A stretch of DNA of 8,160 nucleotides, taken from contig CALAMX010000096.1 of the NCBI GenBank assembly GCA_937925755.1, positions 1 through 8,160 of the forward strand, written 5' to 3'. This DNA comes from an uncultured Burkholderiales bacterium (GTDB taxonomy: Bacteria > Pseudomonadota > Gammaproteobacteria > Burkholderiales > Thiobacillaceae). The notes beneath the pieces were generated by a model, which saw only the letters and a program-made list of their open reading frames with translations, searched no databases and was not told the origin of the DNA. The translations under genes and the position numbers were made by a program. This document shows, in pieces, positions 1 to 5,887 of the stretch (positions are counted from its first letter, which is position 1; each line of letters begins with the position of its first letter).

Positions 1-1
1 C

Positions 2-169
2 ATCCACGTCGCTCATCCCGATGGCGAGGCCAAGTTCTGGCTCGAACCTTCGATTTCCCTCGCCGGACACACTGGGCTGTCCCCGAAAGAACTTTCTGCG
101 GCCGAGGAAATCATCCTCCGCCACTTGCAGGAGATCAAAAATGCCTGGCACAAACACTTTGGCCGCTGA
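2..169 (+). CDS. DUF4160 family protein, C-terminal part (5' cut by window edge)
   Basis: The frame is open from the window edge to a TGA at 167-169 and gives 55 residues. It reads IHVAHPDGEAKFWLEP near the left end and ends NAWHKHFGR. This is the pattern of DUF4160 proteins: a short His-rich strand, a conserved E-A-K-F-W-L-E-P strand, a helix beginning LSPKEL, and a terminal W-x-K-H-F-G. DUF4160 proteins are small (about 80 residues), so roughly a third is missing. They are commonly encoded beside DUF2442 proteins, as here, and such pairs are often described as toxin-antitoxin-like; their biochemical role is not settled. The downstream DUF2442 ATG lies 29 bp inside this gene in another frame, so the two are probably translationally coupled. 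Confidence 0.72.
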   Translation: MHVAHPDGEAKFWLEPSISLAGHTGLSPKELSAAEEIILRHLQEIKNAWHKHFGR

Positions 170-446
170 AGTCACCCACATTTCCAAACACGGCTTCTGG
201 CTGCTGCTCGGCGATGAAGAGCTGTTGCTTCCGTTTTCCGAGTTCCCCTGGTTCCGTCAAGCCACCGTGGAACAGCTTTGCAACGTCGAATGGCCTACGC
301 CAGATCATCTTTATTGGCCGCAGCTCGATGTGGACTTGTCGGTCGAGTCGATTCGGCATCCAGAGCGTTTTCCACTGATATCGGCCGTTTCGGCTAACCC
401 TGCGCTCCAGCGGGACGCTTCGCCGCAAAGCGGCTCGCGCCTCTGA
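141..446 (+). CDS. DUF2442 domain protein
   Basis: The product is 101 residues from the ATG at 141. The frame is open further left to 21, but that part is the shadow of the DUF4160 gene, and the DUF2442 homology pattern begins at the 141 Met. Visible family features are the N-terminal strand (EVTHISKHGFWL), a core with LLLPFSEFPWFRQA, and the closing strand-turn DVDLSVESIRHPERFPL, where DUF2442 proteins normally end. DUF2442 proteins are small, probably DNA- or protein-binding partners of DUF4160 proteins; that role is inference. The last 17 or so residues (from about A85, ANPALQRDAS onward) are not domain sequence: they are translated from the left arm of an attC-like palindrome, so this looks like a gene running into its own recombination site. 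It overlaps the upstream gene by 29 bp. Confidence 0.7.
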   Translation: MPGTNTLAAEVTHISKHGFWLLLGDEELLLPFSEFPWFRQATVEQLCNVEWPTPDHLYWPQLDVDLSVESIRHPERFPLISAVSANPALQRDASPQSGSRL

Positions 447-461
447 GCTTCAGGGTGGGGC
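392..461 (+). repeat. attC-like imperfect palindrome at the end of the DUF2442 gene
   Basis: The left end is GGCTAAC (392-398), one mismatch from the integron R'' box consensus RYYYAAC. The right end is GTGGGGC (455-461), one mismatch from the R' box GTTRRRY. Between them the arms are complementary with interruptions (CTAACCCTG against CAGGGT), and the centre is a perfect hairpin GCCGC-AAA-GCGGC (422-434). The length of 70 bp is in the normal attC range, and the position overlapping the 3' end of a small accessory gene is where attC sites sit. The right-hand core has G in place of the second T of GTT, so the site may be decayed. No integrase gene is in the window. It could also be an unrelated repeat. 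Confidence 0.4.
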
Positions 462-483
462 AGACCAGAAGGACGACTGATCG

Positions 484-537
484 ATGAACAACCAGAGGAT
501 TGAAGAGCTACTAGGGAAGCTCTGCATAACCCGGTGA
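484..537 (+). pseudogene. Possible gene start truncated by a repeat
   Basis: An ATG at 484 follows AAGGA with a 10-nt gap and opens a frame of 17 codons (MNNQRIEELLGKLCITR) to TGA at 535-537. The first ten residues look like a normal helical N-terminus. From 514 the DNA matches an element seen again at 3126, and the frame stops soon after. I read this as a gene, perhaps a former cassette following the attC-like site, interrupted by that element. It may equally be a chance ORF; the product is not recognised. Confidence 0.2.
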
Positions 538-640
538 GTGGGCTTGAGCGCCGCGCGCCATAAGCGCGAGCCGCGAGACATCACAGGAGGCTCGGCGAGG
601 GAGCCAAAACGCAGTTTCGGCGCAGGCTAACCTGCCATGA
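514..640. repeat. Repeat element copy A (GGGAAGCTCTG end)
   Basis: This copy begins GGGAAGCTCTG (514-524), followed by a TA-x-CC-x-G-TG-GT-GGCTTG pattern shared with copy B at 3126. It also contains TCGGCGCAGGCTAACCTGCC (about 615-634), which matches 17 of 20 positions of the reverse complement of 3203-3222 in copy B. The right boundary is not defined. No transposase ORF is inside, so it may be a non-autonomous element or the remnant of an insertion sequence end. The rest of the gene-poor stretch 447-719 shows nothing else I can support. Confidence 0.35.
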
Positions 641-719
641 GGAAGGTTAAGCGAGCGGAAGGGAGCGGCCGCAGCCTACACCGAATATTAAGGTATTAAG
701 TGGGTGTCCTTTACTGCTA

Positions 720-973
720 CTACCGCGCAGCGTTGTCAAGCACCTCGTCCATCGACTGCTTATACAGCTGCAACAAGGCGTCTTCAAGGTCCATCTTACG
801 TTCAATAAGTGAGACCGAATCTTTCCCACCCTCGCCCGTAAGAGGCATAAATGCACGGCCGTGCTCATCGGGCACATACGCGTCCTAGAGCCGAGACGGA
901 CGGCCAAGTGTGAAGCGGCAGGCGACCACTGTATCAGGCCGTTTGCCACTGACCCGCTGGCGCAATCCCCGAT
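720..973 (-). pseudogene. Decayed coding remnant with in-frame amber codon, family unknown
   Basis: Reading leftward from the purB stop, one frame gives about 30 codons containing GKRPDTVVACRFTLGRPSRL, then TAG at 887-885, then DAYVPDEHGRAFMPLTG and a charged helical tail ending QSMDEVLDNAAR before TAG at 722-720. The part after the amber codon could start at the GTG at 875-873 (51 residues) or the ATG at 848-846. Composition on both sides of the stop looks protein-like: a mixed strand region, then an amphipathic helix rich in Glu, Asp, Leu and Lys. I therefore read the TAG as a nonsense mutation in a former longer gene, probably truncated at its 5' end by the purB side. I do not recognise the family. 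The alternative 100-codon frame on this strand has low-complexity composition and looks like a shadow. Confidence 0.35.
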
Positions 974-2353
974 TCAGTTGGCGAGCCGCTGGGCCAGCGC
1001 CGCTGCCTTGCCCGTGTAGTCAGCGGGGGTGAGGGCCAGAAGGCGTTGCTTGGCCGACTCCGGGATGGGCAGGGTGTGAATGAACGCCGCCAGGGTCTCA
1101 CGCGTGATGCCGGATTTGCCGCGGGTCAAGGCCTTCAACTGCTCATAGGGATTCTCCACACCGTAGCGGCGCATCACCGTCTGGATCGGTTCGGCCAGCA
1201 CTTCCCAGTTGGCCTCCAGATCGGCGGCCAGTCGCTCGGGGGCGGGCGAGAGCTTGGCCAGCCCGCGCGCGCAGCTCTCGTAGCCGATCAAGGTATGGCC
1301 GAGGGCTGCGCCCATGTTGCGCAGTACGGTGGAGTCGGTCAGATCTCGCTGCAGGCGCGAGATGGGCAGTTTTTCGGCAAGGTGGCGCAGCAACGCGTTG
1401 GCTAGCCCCAGGTTGCCTTCGGAGTTCTCGAAATCGATCGGGTTGACCTTGTGCGGCATGGTGGAGGAGCCGACCTCGTCCTCCTTGACCTTCTGCCTGA
1501 AGTAGCCGAGCGAGATATAGGTCCACACGTCGCGGTCGAGATCGATCAGCACGGTATTGAGCCGGGCGACGGCGTCGAACAGCTCGGCCATGTAGTCGTG
1601 CGGCTCGATCTGGGTGGTGTAGGGGTTGAAGATGAGCCCCAGGCCCTCGACGAAGCGGCGGGCGAAGCCCTCCCAGTCCACCTCGGGATAGGCCACCAGA
1701 TGGGCGTTGTAGTTGCCCACCGCGCCATTGATCTTGCCCAGGATCTCGACAGCGGCAAGCCGGGCGATCGCCCGATCGAGCCGCCAGACCACGTTGGCGA
1801 GCTCCTTGCCCAGAGTGGTGGGGGTGGCCGGCTGGCCGTGGGTACGCGCGAGCATGGGCTGCTCAGCCAGTGTCACGGCGAGCTCTGCCAGGCGCTGGCG
1901 CAGTGCATCCAGCGCTGGCAGCAGCACCTCGGCGCGTGCATCCCGCAGCATGAGGGCGTGCGCAAGGTTGTTGATGTCTTCGGAGGTGCAGGCGAAGTGG
2001 ATGAATTCCTTCACGCGCATGACCTCTACGTTGTTGGCCAGGCGCTCCTTCAGGAAATATTCCACCGCCTTGACGTCGTGGTTTGTCCTCTGCTCGATCG
2101 CCTTGACGCGTTCGGCATCCGCCAGCGAGAAGTGGGTGCTCAAATGGTTGAGCTCGGCCAGGGTGGCGGGTGAGAACGGCGGTACCTCGGCGATGGCGGG
2201 CTCGGCGGCGAGCGCTTTCAGCCATTCGATCTCCACCCGCACGCGATAACGGATGAGCCCGAATTCGCTGAAATAGGGGGCGAGACGGCTGCCCGTGCGC
2301 CGGTAGCGGCCATCGAGGGGGGACAGAGCGGTCAGTGCGGTCAGGTCTATCAT
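974..2353 (-). CDS. purB: Adenylosuccinate lyase PurB
   Basis: The product is 459 residues, close to the 456 of the E. coli enzyme. It catalyses two fumarate-releasing steps in the cytoplasm: SAICAR to AICAR in IMP synthesis, and adenylosuccinate to AMP. It belongs to the fumarase/aspartase superfamily and acts as a homotetramer with active sites formed from three subunits. Landmarks: substrate-binding TSED (123-126), ARTHGQPATPTT (169-180) with catalytic His172, and the superfamily signature SSTMPHKVNP (296-305) on the mobile loop carrying the catalytic serine. The N-terminal LTALSPLDGRY is typical of the E. coli-type PurB subgroup. The ATG at 2353 fits the family start, though no strong ribosome site precedes it. 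It stands alone, with repeats upstream and a decayed ORF downstream. Confidence 0.97.
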   Translation of the reverse strand: MIDLTALTALSPLDGRYRRTGSRLAPYFSEFGLIRYRVRVEIEWLKALAAEPAIAEVPPFSPATLAELNHLSTHFSLADAERVKAIEQRTNHDVKAVEYFLKERLANNVEVMRVKEFIHFACTSEDINNLAHALMLRDARAEVLLPALDALRQRLAELAVTLAEQPMLARTHGQPATPTTLGKELANVVWRLDRAIARLAAVEILGKINGAVGNYNAHLVAYPEVDWEGFARRFVEGLGLIFNPYTTQIEPHDYMAELFDAVARLNTVLIDLDRDVWTYISLGYFRQKVKEDEVGSSTMPHKVNPIDFENSEGNLGLANALLRHLAEKLPISRLQRDLTDSTVLRNMGAALGHTLIGYESCARGLAKLSPAPERLAADLEANWEVLAEPIQTVMRRYGVENPYEQLKALTRGKSGITRETLAAFIHTLPIPESAKQRLLALTPADYTGKAAALAQRLAN

Positions 2354-2370
2354 CGTTGCTACTCGTATAC

Positions 2371-2388
2371 CCCATCCCGAAAGATGGG
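2371..2388. other. Hairpin in the purB leader
   Basis: A perfect inverted repeat CCCATC-CCGAAA-GATGGG lies 18 bp upstream of the purB ATG. It would form a 6-bp stem with a 6-base loop in the leader RNA. There is no T-run after it on either strand. A regulatory role is possible but nothing further supports it. Confidence 0.3.
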
Positions 2389-2466
2389 TGGTTGCGCTGG
2401 AAGTCTCGCGAAATCGATTTTAACCGTGCCTGCCGGGCAAAGGGTTTGATCGAGGCTGGCTTTCAG

Positions 2467-2485
2467 GCGCTGGGTTGTCCAGCGC
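2467..2485. other. Perfect hairpin GCGCTGG-GTTGT-CCAGCGC
   Basis: This is a 7-bp perfect stem with a 5-base loop in the intergenic region upstream of purB. No U-tract follows on either strand, so it is not a convincing terminator. It may be a stray REP-like hairpin belonging to the repeat-rich region to its right. Confidence 0.3.
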
Positions 2486-2568
2486 TCACCCGCGGTGCGA
2501 AGCCTGAACCGTACACCGACCGCGGATGCTGCCTGAATCGTTTGTCGCTTAGGTCAGGCTTCTGGGCA

Positions 2569-2696
2569 TCTGCGGGCCGGAGGCCCGCGTACCCAGGGTC
2601 ATGGCCAAGCTTGTAAACCCTGGGTGTTGGCCATGCACCCGCACCCTGAGCTTTTATGCATTCCCCTTCTGGGTGCGCGGGCCTCTGGCCCGCATT
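2569..2696. repeat. REPIN-like element: two REP-type hairpins in inverted orientation
   Basis: The left hairpin is GCGGGCC-GGA-GGCCCGC (2572-2588) and the right is GCGGGCC-TCT-GGCCCGC (2677-2693). With their flanks, 2571-2596 and the reverse complement of 2669-2694 match at 24 of 26 positions, so the two ends are inverted copies of one REP-like unit. The spacer holds an imperfect direct repeat of ACCCWGGGTSWTGGCCAW (2591-2608 and 2617-2634, 14 of 18 identical), each copy containing two short palindromes. Inverted REP pairs of about 100-130 bp are the layout of REPINs, which are mobilised by RAYT transposases encoded elsewhere. Membership of that class is inferred from layout only. Confidence 0.6.
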
Positions 2697-2738
2697 CAAT
2701 TCCGAATCTTTCCTTATCGAGTTTCAGACTCTGTACTT

Positions 2739-2758
2739 GCGGGATCCCGCATGCGGGA
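2739..2758. repeat. Two overlapping perfect palindromes
   Basis: GCGGGATCCCGC (2739-2750) and TCCCGCATGCGGGA (2745-2758) are both perfect palindromes and share six bases. The GCGGG core echoes the hairpins of the REPIN-like element 45 bp to the left, so this may be a decayed relative. It could also act as a protein-binding site. Confidence 0.45.
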
Positions 2759-2759
2759 C

Positions 2760-3124
2760 CGAGTTCTTGATCCATTATTCAGCAGGTCAAGCTTTCAGAC
2801 GCAACCGCATAAAAACATTTTATAAACAATAAGTTATAAAGGCACCTCGCAAACTTTGCACTCATCCAGAAGTTTCCTCCCGCCAAGGGCAGCGTGACGC
2901 CCCCTGCGGTGTACGCCTCTTGCGATCGGCTTGGGCCAGACTGCACTGGGAGAAGGCGAGCCCGTCTGCTCTTTGCAATTCTGGGCGTCGTGGCCGTTTG
3001 TCGTCGAGCGGGCCCTCGATCGGCCTGTACGCGGTTGCAGGCTGCCGCTGCAGCCAAGTTTGACGAAGTATAAACAATACTGCTTATGCGTTAAACAGGC
3101 TTTGAGTACGTAGCGCACACAGCC
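2760..3124. other. Intergenic region without a convincing gene; AT-rich patch and 11-bp direct repeat
   Basis: The stretch 2806-2842 is strikingly AT-rich in a GC-rich window. TATAAACAATA occurs at 2821-2831 and again at 3069-3079, bounding a GC-rich segment of 237 bp. That segment contains a 59-codon frame (GTG 2894 to TAA 3073, plus strand) without a ribosome site or recognisable domain. Several other short frames overlap it, so I do not call a gene. It looks like inserted non-coding or decayed DNA. Confidence 0.35.
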
Positions 3125-3125
3125 G

Positions 3126-3225
3126 GGGAAGCTCTGTGTAGCCTGCTGGTCGGCTTGGCTCCGGCCGCCGCCGCTTCGCGGCTTGACTTTCGCGCTGCGA
3201 AGGTTAGCCTACGCCGATACTTGGT
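3126..3225. repeat. Repeat element copy B (GGGAAGCTCTG end)
   Basis: GGGAAGCTCTG (3126-3136) repeats the start of the element at 514, with further patchy similarity over the next 25 bp. A central hairpin GCCGC-TTC-GCGGC lies at 3170-3182. GGTTAGCCTACGCCGA near 3207-3222 is the inverted counterpart of a motif in copy A. It lies just downstream of recR; no T-run follows the hairpin, so I do not call it a terminator. Confidence 0.35.
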
Positions 3226-3245
3226 GCTTATGCTGACGGAGTGAA

Positions 3246-3839
3246 TCATAGCGGCCGGCGGTCGAGGTAGGCCTGAGCGATGGTCAAGCCATCCACGTAT
3301 TCCAGCTCGCCGCCGGCGGGTACACCGCGCGCCATGCGCGTGACTTTGAGCCCTCGCGCCTTGAGCAGCTCGGCGGCATAGTGGGCGGTGGCCTCGCCCT
3401 CGACGGTGAAATTGGTGGCCAGGATCACCTCCTCGGTCACGCCGTCGCAGGCACGCGCGAGTAGCCGCTCCAACCCGATCTGACGCGGGCCGATGCCGTC
3501 GAGAGGCGATAGGTGGCCCATCAAGACGAAGTATAAGCCGTTATAGGCATGCGTCTCCTCGAAACGATTGAGGTCGACGGGCATCTCCACCACGCACAGC
3601 TGTCTGGGGTCGCGGCGGGGATTGGCGCATAGGCTGCAGACGGGGGTTTCGCTGAAATTGTTGCAGCGCTCGCATGGCCGCAGGCGCTCCAACGCCGCCG
3701 TCAGCGCCGCGGCCATGCGCGCGGCCCCGTCTCGGTCGCGCTGCATGAGATGGTATGCGAGGCGTGCTGCCGTCTTCGGCCCCACGCCGGGCAAGGCATG
3801 TAGGGCCTCGATCAACGCGGCCAGGGTGGGGGGATGCAT
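3246..3839 (-). CDS. recR: Recombination mediator protein RecR
   Basis: The product is 197 residues, near the 201 of E. coli RecR. RecR works with RecO (and RecF) to load RecA onto SSB-coated single-stranded DNA at gaps. Domains in order: helix-hairpin-helix LHALPGVGPKTAARLAYHL (13-31), a four-cysteine zinc finger (C56, C59, C68, C71), a Toprim fold (VVEMPVDLNRFEE from about 83, LSPLDGIGP at 110-118, ATNFTVEGEATA at 141-152), and the C-terminal RMARGVPAGGELEYVDG segment. The ATG at 3839 matches the family start. No ribosome site is visible because the bases upstream are the end of a heptad repeat array. It is the last gene of dnaX-ybaB-recR, separated from ybaB by 142 bp of repeat rather than the usual short gap. 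Confidence 0.96.
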   Translation of the reverse strand: MHPPTLAALIEALHALPGVGPKTAARLAYHLMQRDRDGAARMAAALTAALERLRPCERCNNFSETPVCSLCANPRRDPRQLCVVEMPVDLNRFEETHAYNGLYFVLMGHLSPLDGIGPRQIGLERLLARACDGVTEEVILATNFTVEGEATAHYAAELLKARGLKVTRMARGVPAGGELEYVDGLTIAQAYLDRRPL

Positions 3840-3845
3840 GTGAGG

Positions 3846-3941
3846 GGCAGAGGACTGAGGACAGAAGACTGAAGGCTGAGGACTGAGGACCGAATGCTGA
3901 GGTTCGAGTCCAGAAGACTGGCACCAGAACTGAAGGCTGAG
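3846..3941 (+). repeat. Degenerate heptad repeat array between ybaB and recR
   Basis: About 13 units of 7 bp run through 3846-3941 with consensus GRCTGAR on the plus strand. Examples are GACTGAG at 3853, GACAGAA at 3860, GACTGAA at 3867 and GGCTGAG at 3874. A two-base deletion breaks phase near 3930, and decayed units continue towards 3975. The array fills most of the ybaB-recR gap and comes within 7 bp of the recR ATG. The same unit occurs at 4750-4798 and 5888-5936. Heptanucleotide short tandem repeats are known in other bacteria, notably cyanobacteria; their function is unclear. Confidence 0.85.
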
Positions 3942-3981
3942 GGCTTATGCGCCTCAGGACTCAAGCCTTCAATGCCGAATC

Positions 3982-4308
3982 TCAGAAGGGGAGCTTCATG
4001 CCAGGAGGCAGGGGCATGCCGGCGGTCACCTCGGCCATCATCTCTTGGGTGGCGGTCTCGACCTTGCGCACCGCGTCATTGACCGCCGCGGCGATCAGGT
4101 CTTCGAGCATCTCTTTGTCTTCGCCGAGGAGCGAGGGGTCGATCCGCACCCGTTTGACGTCGTGCTTGCCAGTCATCACCACTTGCACCATGCCAGCGCC
4201 GGCACTGCCCTCGACCGTGAGCTCTGCGATCTTTTTTTGCGCCTTTTGCAGGTTTTCCTGCATCAGTTGCGCCTGTTTCATGAGGTTGCCGATTCCGCCT
4301 TTGATCAT
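3982..4308 (-). CDS. ybaB: YbaB/EbfC family nucleoid-associated protein
   Basis: The product is 108 residues, the typical size. YbaB proteins are dimeric DNA-binding proteins of the nucleoid, nearly always encoded between dnaX and recR. Visible features are the N-terminal helix beginning GGIGNLMKQAQLMQENLQKAQ, the central beta region VEGSAGAGMVQVVMTGKHDVKRVRIDPSLL, the acidic EDKEMLEDLIAAAVNDA helix, and a Met/Pro-rich tail ending GMKLPF. The ATG at 4308 lies 9 bp after the dnaX stop. AGGA, overlapping the dnaX TAG codon, sits 7 nt before it, so translation is probably coupled to dnaX. The gene contains an A7 run (4238-4232, minus strand) in the codons CAA AAA AAG. Confidence 0.96.
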   Translation of the reverse strand: MIKGGIGNLMKQAQLMQENLQKAQKKIAELTVEGSAGAGMVQVVMTGKHDVKRVRIDPSLLGEDKEMLEDLIAAAVNDAVRKVETATQEMMAEVTAGMPLPPGMKLPF

Positions 4309-4317
4309 GTCGTGGTC

Positions 4318-5886
4318 CTATGACAGAGGTTTGATCTGGGTGATACGTCCGCCGAACGCGTCCAGCAGGCTGCGCACAAAAGGGTCGGCTTGTATGGCCG
4401 CCTCGGCCTCGGCCTGGCGTTGCCGACGCTCCTGTTCGGCCACCTCGGCCGGGGCTGCGCCACCGGTGTCGCCGAACTCGAATTCGATGCGCATTGTAGC
4501 GCCAAGCCGCTCGCGCAACGCGCCGCGCAGTTTCTCGCCGAGGCTCTCGAGCAGCGGTCGGTGCGCCTCCATCAGCCGCAGGCGCAGGACCTCGGGTGTG
4601 TGGCCGACCACAGTGCATTGTGCCGCCAATTGCTTGACCCCTCCCGAGAGAGCGCGCGTAAAGCCCATCCAGTCGAAGGCTTGGTGCTTGGCCGGCTCGA
4701 CGGACGGCGGTGTCGGCATGACCTTGCTGGATCGCGCCGTGACCGTGGATACAGGCTTCTGTCCTGCGTCTGTCGTCTTCAGGCTTCCATCTTCTGTCCC
4801 CGGCCTCCCATACTCCGGCACGAAGGCCAACATGCGCAGCAACGTCATGCAGAAGCCACCATACTCGTCCGGTGCCCATTCCAGGTCGCGCCGCCCTAGG
4901 GTGGCGATCTGGTAAAACAGTTGCACGGTCTCGGCGTCCAGCCGCTGGGCAAGCGCGAAGAGCCGCTCGCGCGCCGGCGTATCCTCGGCGACCGCTTCGG
5001 GAACCGTCTGGGCGAGCGCGATCTGATAGAGCAAGGCGGCCAGGTCCTGCAGCGCCGCATCGAAGGATAGGCTACGCTCGGCGAGCGCTTCGGCCTCGCG
5101 CATCAGGCGCGCCCCGTCGTTGTCGGCCAATGCCTCGAGCAGGGGGTAGAGGTAGGCCTGGTCGATCAGCCCCAGCATTGCCGCCGTCTCCGTCGCCAGC
5201 ACACGACCGCCCCCATGGGCAATGGCCTGATCGGTGAGCGACAGCGCATCGCGCATGCTGCCAGCGGCTGCGCGCGCGATGAGTTCCAAGGCGCCCGCCT
5301 CGAAGACCACGCCCTCGGCCTTGAGGACGTGTTCGAGATGGGCCGCGATACGCGCAGGGGGCAGCAGCTTCAGGCTGAACTGCAAGCAGCGCGATAGCAC
5401 CGTGACCGGTACCTTCTGCACCTCGGTGGTGGCCAGGACGAAGACCACATGCGCGGGTGGCTCCTCCAGCGTCTTCAACATGGCGTTGAAGGCGCTCTTC
5501 GAGAGCATGTGCACCTCGTCGATGATGTAGACCTTGTAGCGGCCGGCGGTCGGCGCATACTGGGCGTTCTCCAGCACCTCGCGCATGTTGTCCACGCCGG
5601 TGTAAGAGGCGGCGTCGATCTCGATCAGATCGACGAAGCGGCCGGCCTCGATCGCCTGACAGGCTGCGCAGACGCCGCAGGGGGTGGCGGTGGCCCCCAT
5701 CTCGCAGTTCAGGCATTTGGCGAGGATGCGTGCCAGCGTGGTCTTGCCCACGCCGCGCGTGCCGGTGAAGAGATAGGCATGGTGCAGCCGCCCCTGGCTC
5801 AAGGCATTGGCGAGGGCACGCACCACGTGCTCCTGCCCTACGACTTCGGCGAAGCTACGCGGGCGCCATTTGCGGGCGAGGACCAT
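4318..5886 (-). CDS. dnaX: DNA polymerase III subunit gamma/tau (DnaX)
   Basis: The product is 522 residues from the ATG at 5886 (MVLARKWRPRSF, the universal DnaX start). The open frame extends to 6114, but that part crosses the SRP RNA gene. DnaX is the ATPase motor of the clamp loader; tau also links two polymerase cores to DnaB helicase. Visible features are Walker A GTRGVGKTT (42-50), zinc-binding C61, C70, C73 and C76, Walker B IIDEVH (121-126), the sensor 1/SRC segment LSRCLQF (164-170), sensor 2 GSMRDALSL (209-217), clamp-loader domain III to about 360, a short linker, and a tau C-terminal domain from about 402. E. coli tau has 643 residues; the shortening is mostly in the linker. Linker residues about 364-380 come from a heptad repeat. 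I see no A-rich slippery site like that giving E. coli gamma, so probably only tau is made. Confidence 0.96.
   Translation of the reverse strand: MVLARKWRPRSFAEVVGQEHVVRALANALSQGRLHHAYLFTGTRGVGKTTLARILAKCLNCEMGATATPCGVCAACQAIEAGRFVDLIEIDAASYTGVDNMREVLENAQYAPTAGRYKVYIIDEVHMLSKSAFNAMLKTLEEPPAHVVFVLATTEVQKVPVTVLSRCLQFSLKLLPPARIAAHLEHVLKAEGVVFEAGALELIARAAAGSMRDALSLTDQAIAHGGGRVLATETAAMLGLIDQAYLYPLLEALADNDGARLMREAEALAERSLSFDAALQDLAALLYQIALAQTVPEAVAEDTPARERLFALAQRLDAETVQLFYQIATLGRRDLEWAPDEYGGFCMTLLRMLAFVPEYGRPGTEDGSLKTTDAGQKPVSTVTARSSKVMPTPPSVEPAKHQAFDWMGFTRALSGGVKQLAAQCTVVGHTPEVLRLRLMEAHRPLLESLGEKLRGALRERLGATMRIEFEFGDTGGAAPAEVAEQERRQRQAEAEAAIQADPFVRSLLDAFGGRITQIKPLS
4750..4798 (-). repeat. Heptad repeat array inside the dnaX coding sequence
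   Basis: Seven consecutive in-phase units cover exactly 49 bp on the minus strand. They include GACAGAA (twice, at 4798-4792 and 4763-4757), GATGGAA, GCCTGAA and GCCTGTA. GACAGAA is identical to a unit of the array at 3860. The DNA is translated as the linker segment around TEDGSLKTTDAGQKPV, between the DnaX ATPase/collar part and domain V. Seven bp is not a multiple of three, so only insertions of three units, or compensated ones, keep the frame. Confidence 0.75.
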
Positions 5887-5887
5887 G

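Noticed and set aside
1451..2249. Long plus-strand ORFs opposite purB (and similar ones opposite dnaX and aroG)
   Set aside because: They are antisense shadows of well-supported genes in high-GC DNA, with no domains and no ribosome sites.
2894..3073. 59-codon plus-strand ORF
   Set aside because: No ribosome site, no recognisable domain, low-complexity Ala/Arg-rich product and competing frames of similar length on both strands.
3170..3182. Hairpin GCCGC-TTC-GCGGC as a recR terminator
   Set aside because: The stem is only 5 bp and no T-run follows on the minus strand; it fits better as part of repeat copy B.
3846..3941. CRISPR-like array
   Set aside because: Units are contiguous 7-mers with no spacers of regular length and no cas genes are nearby.
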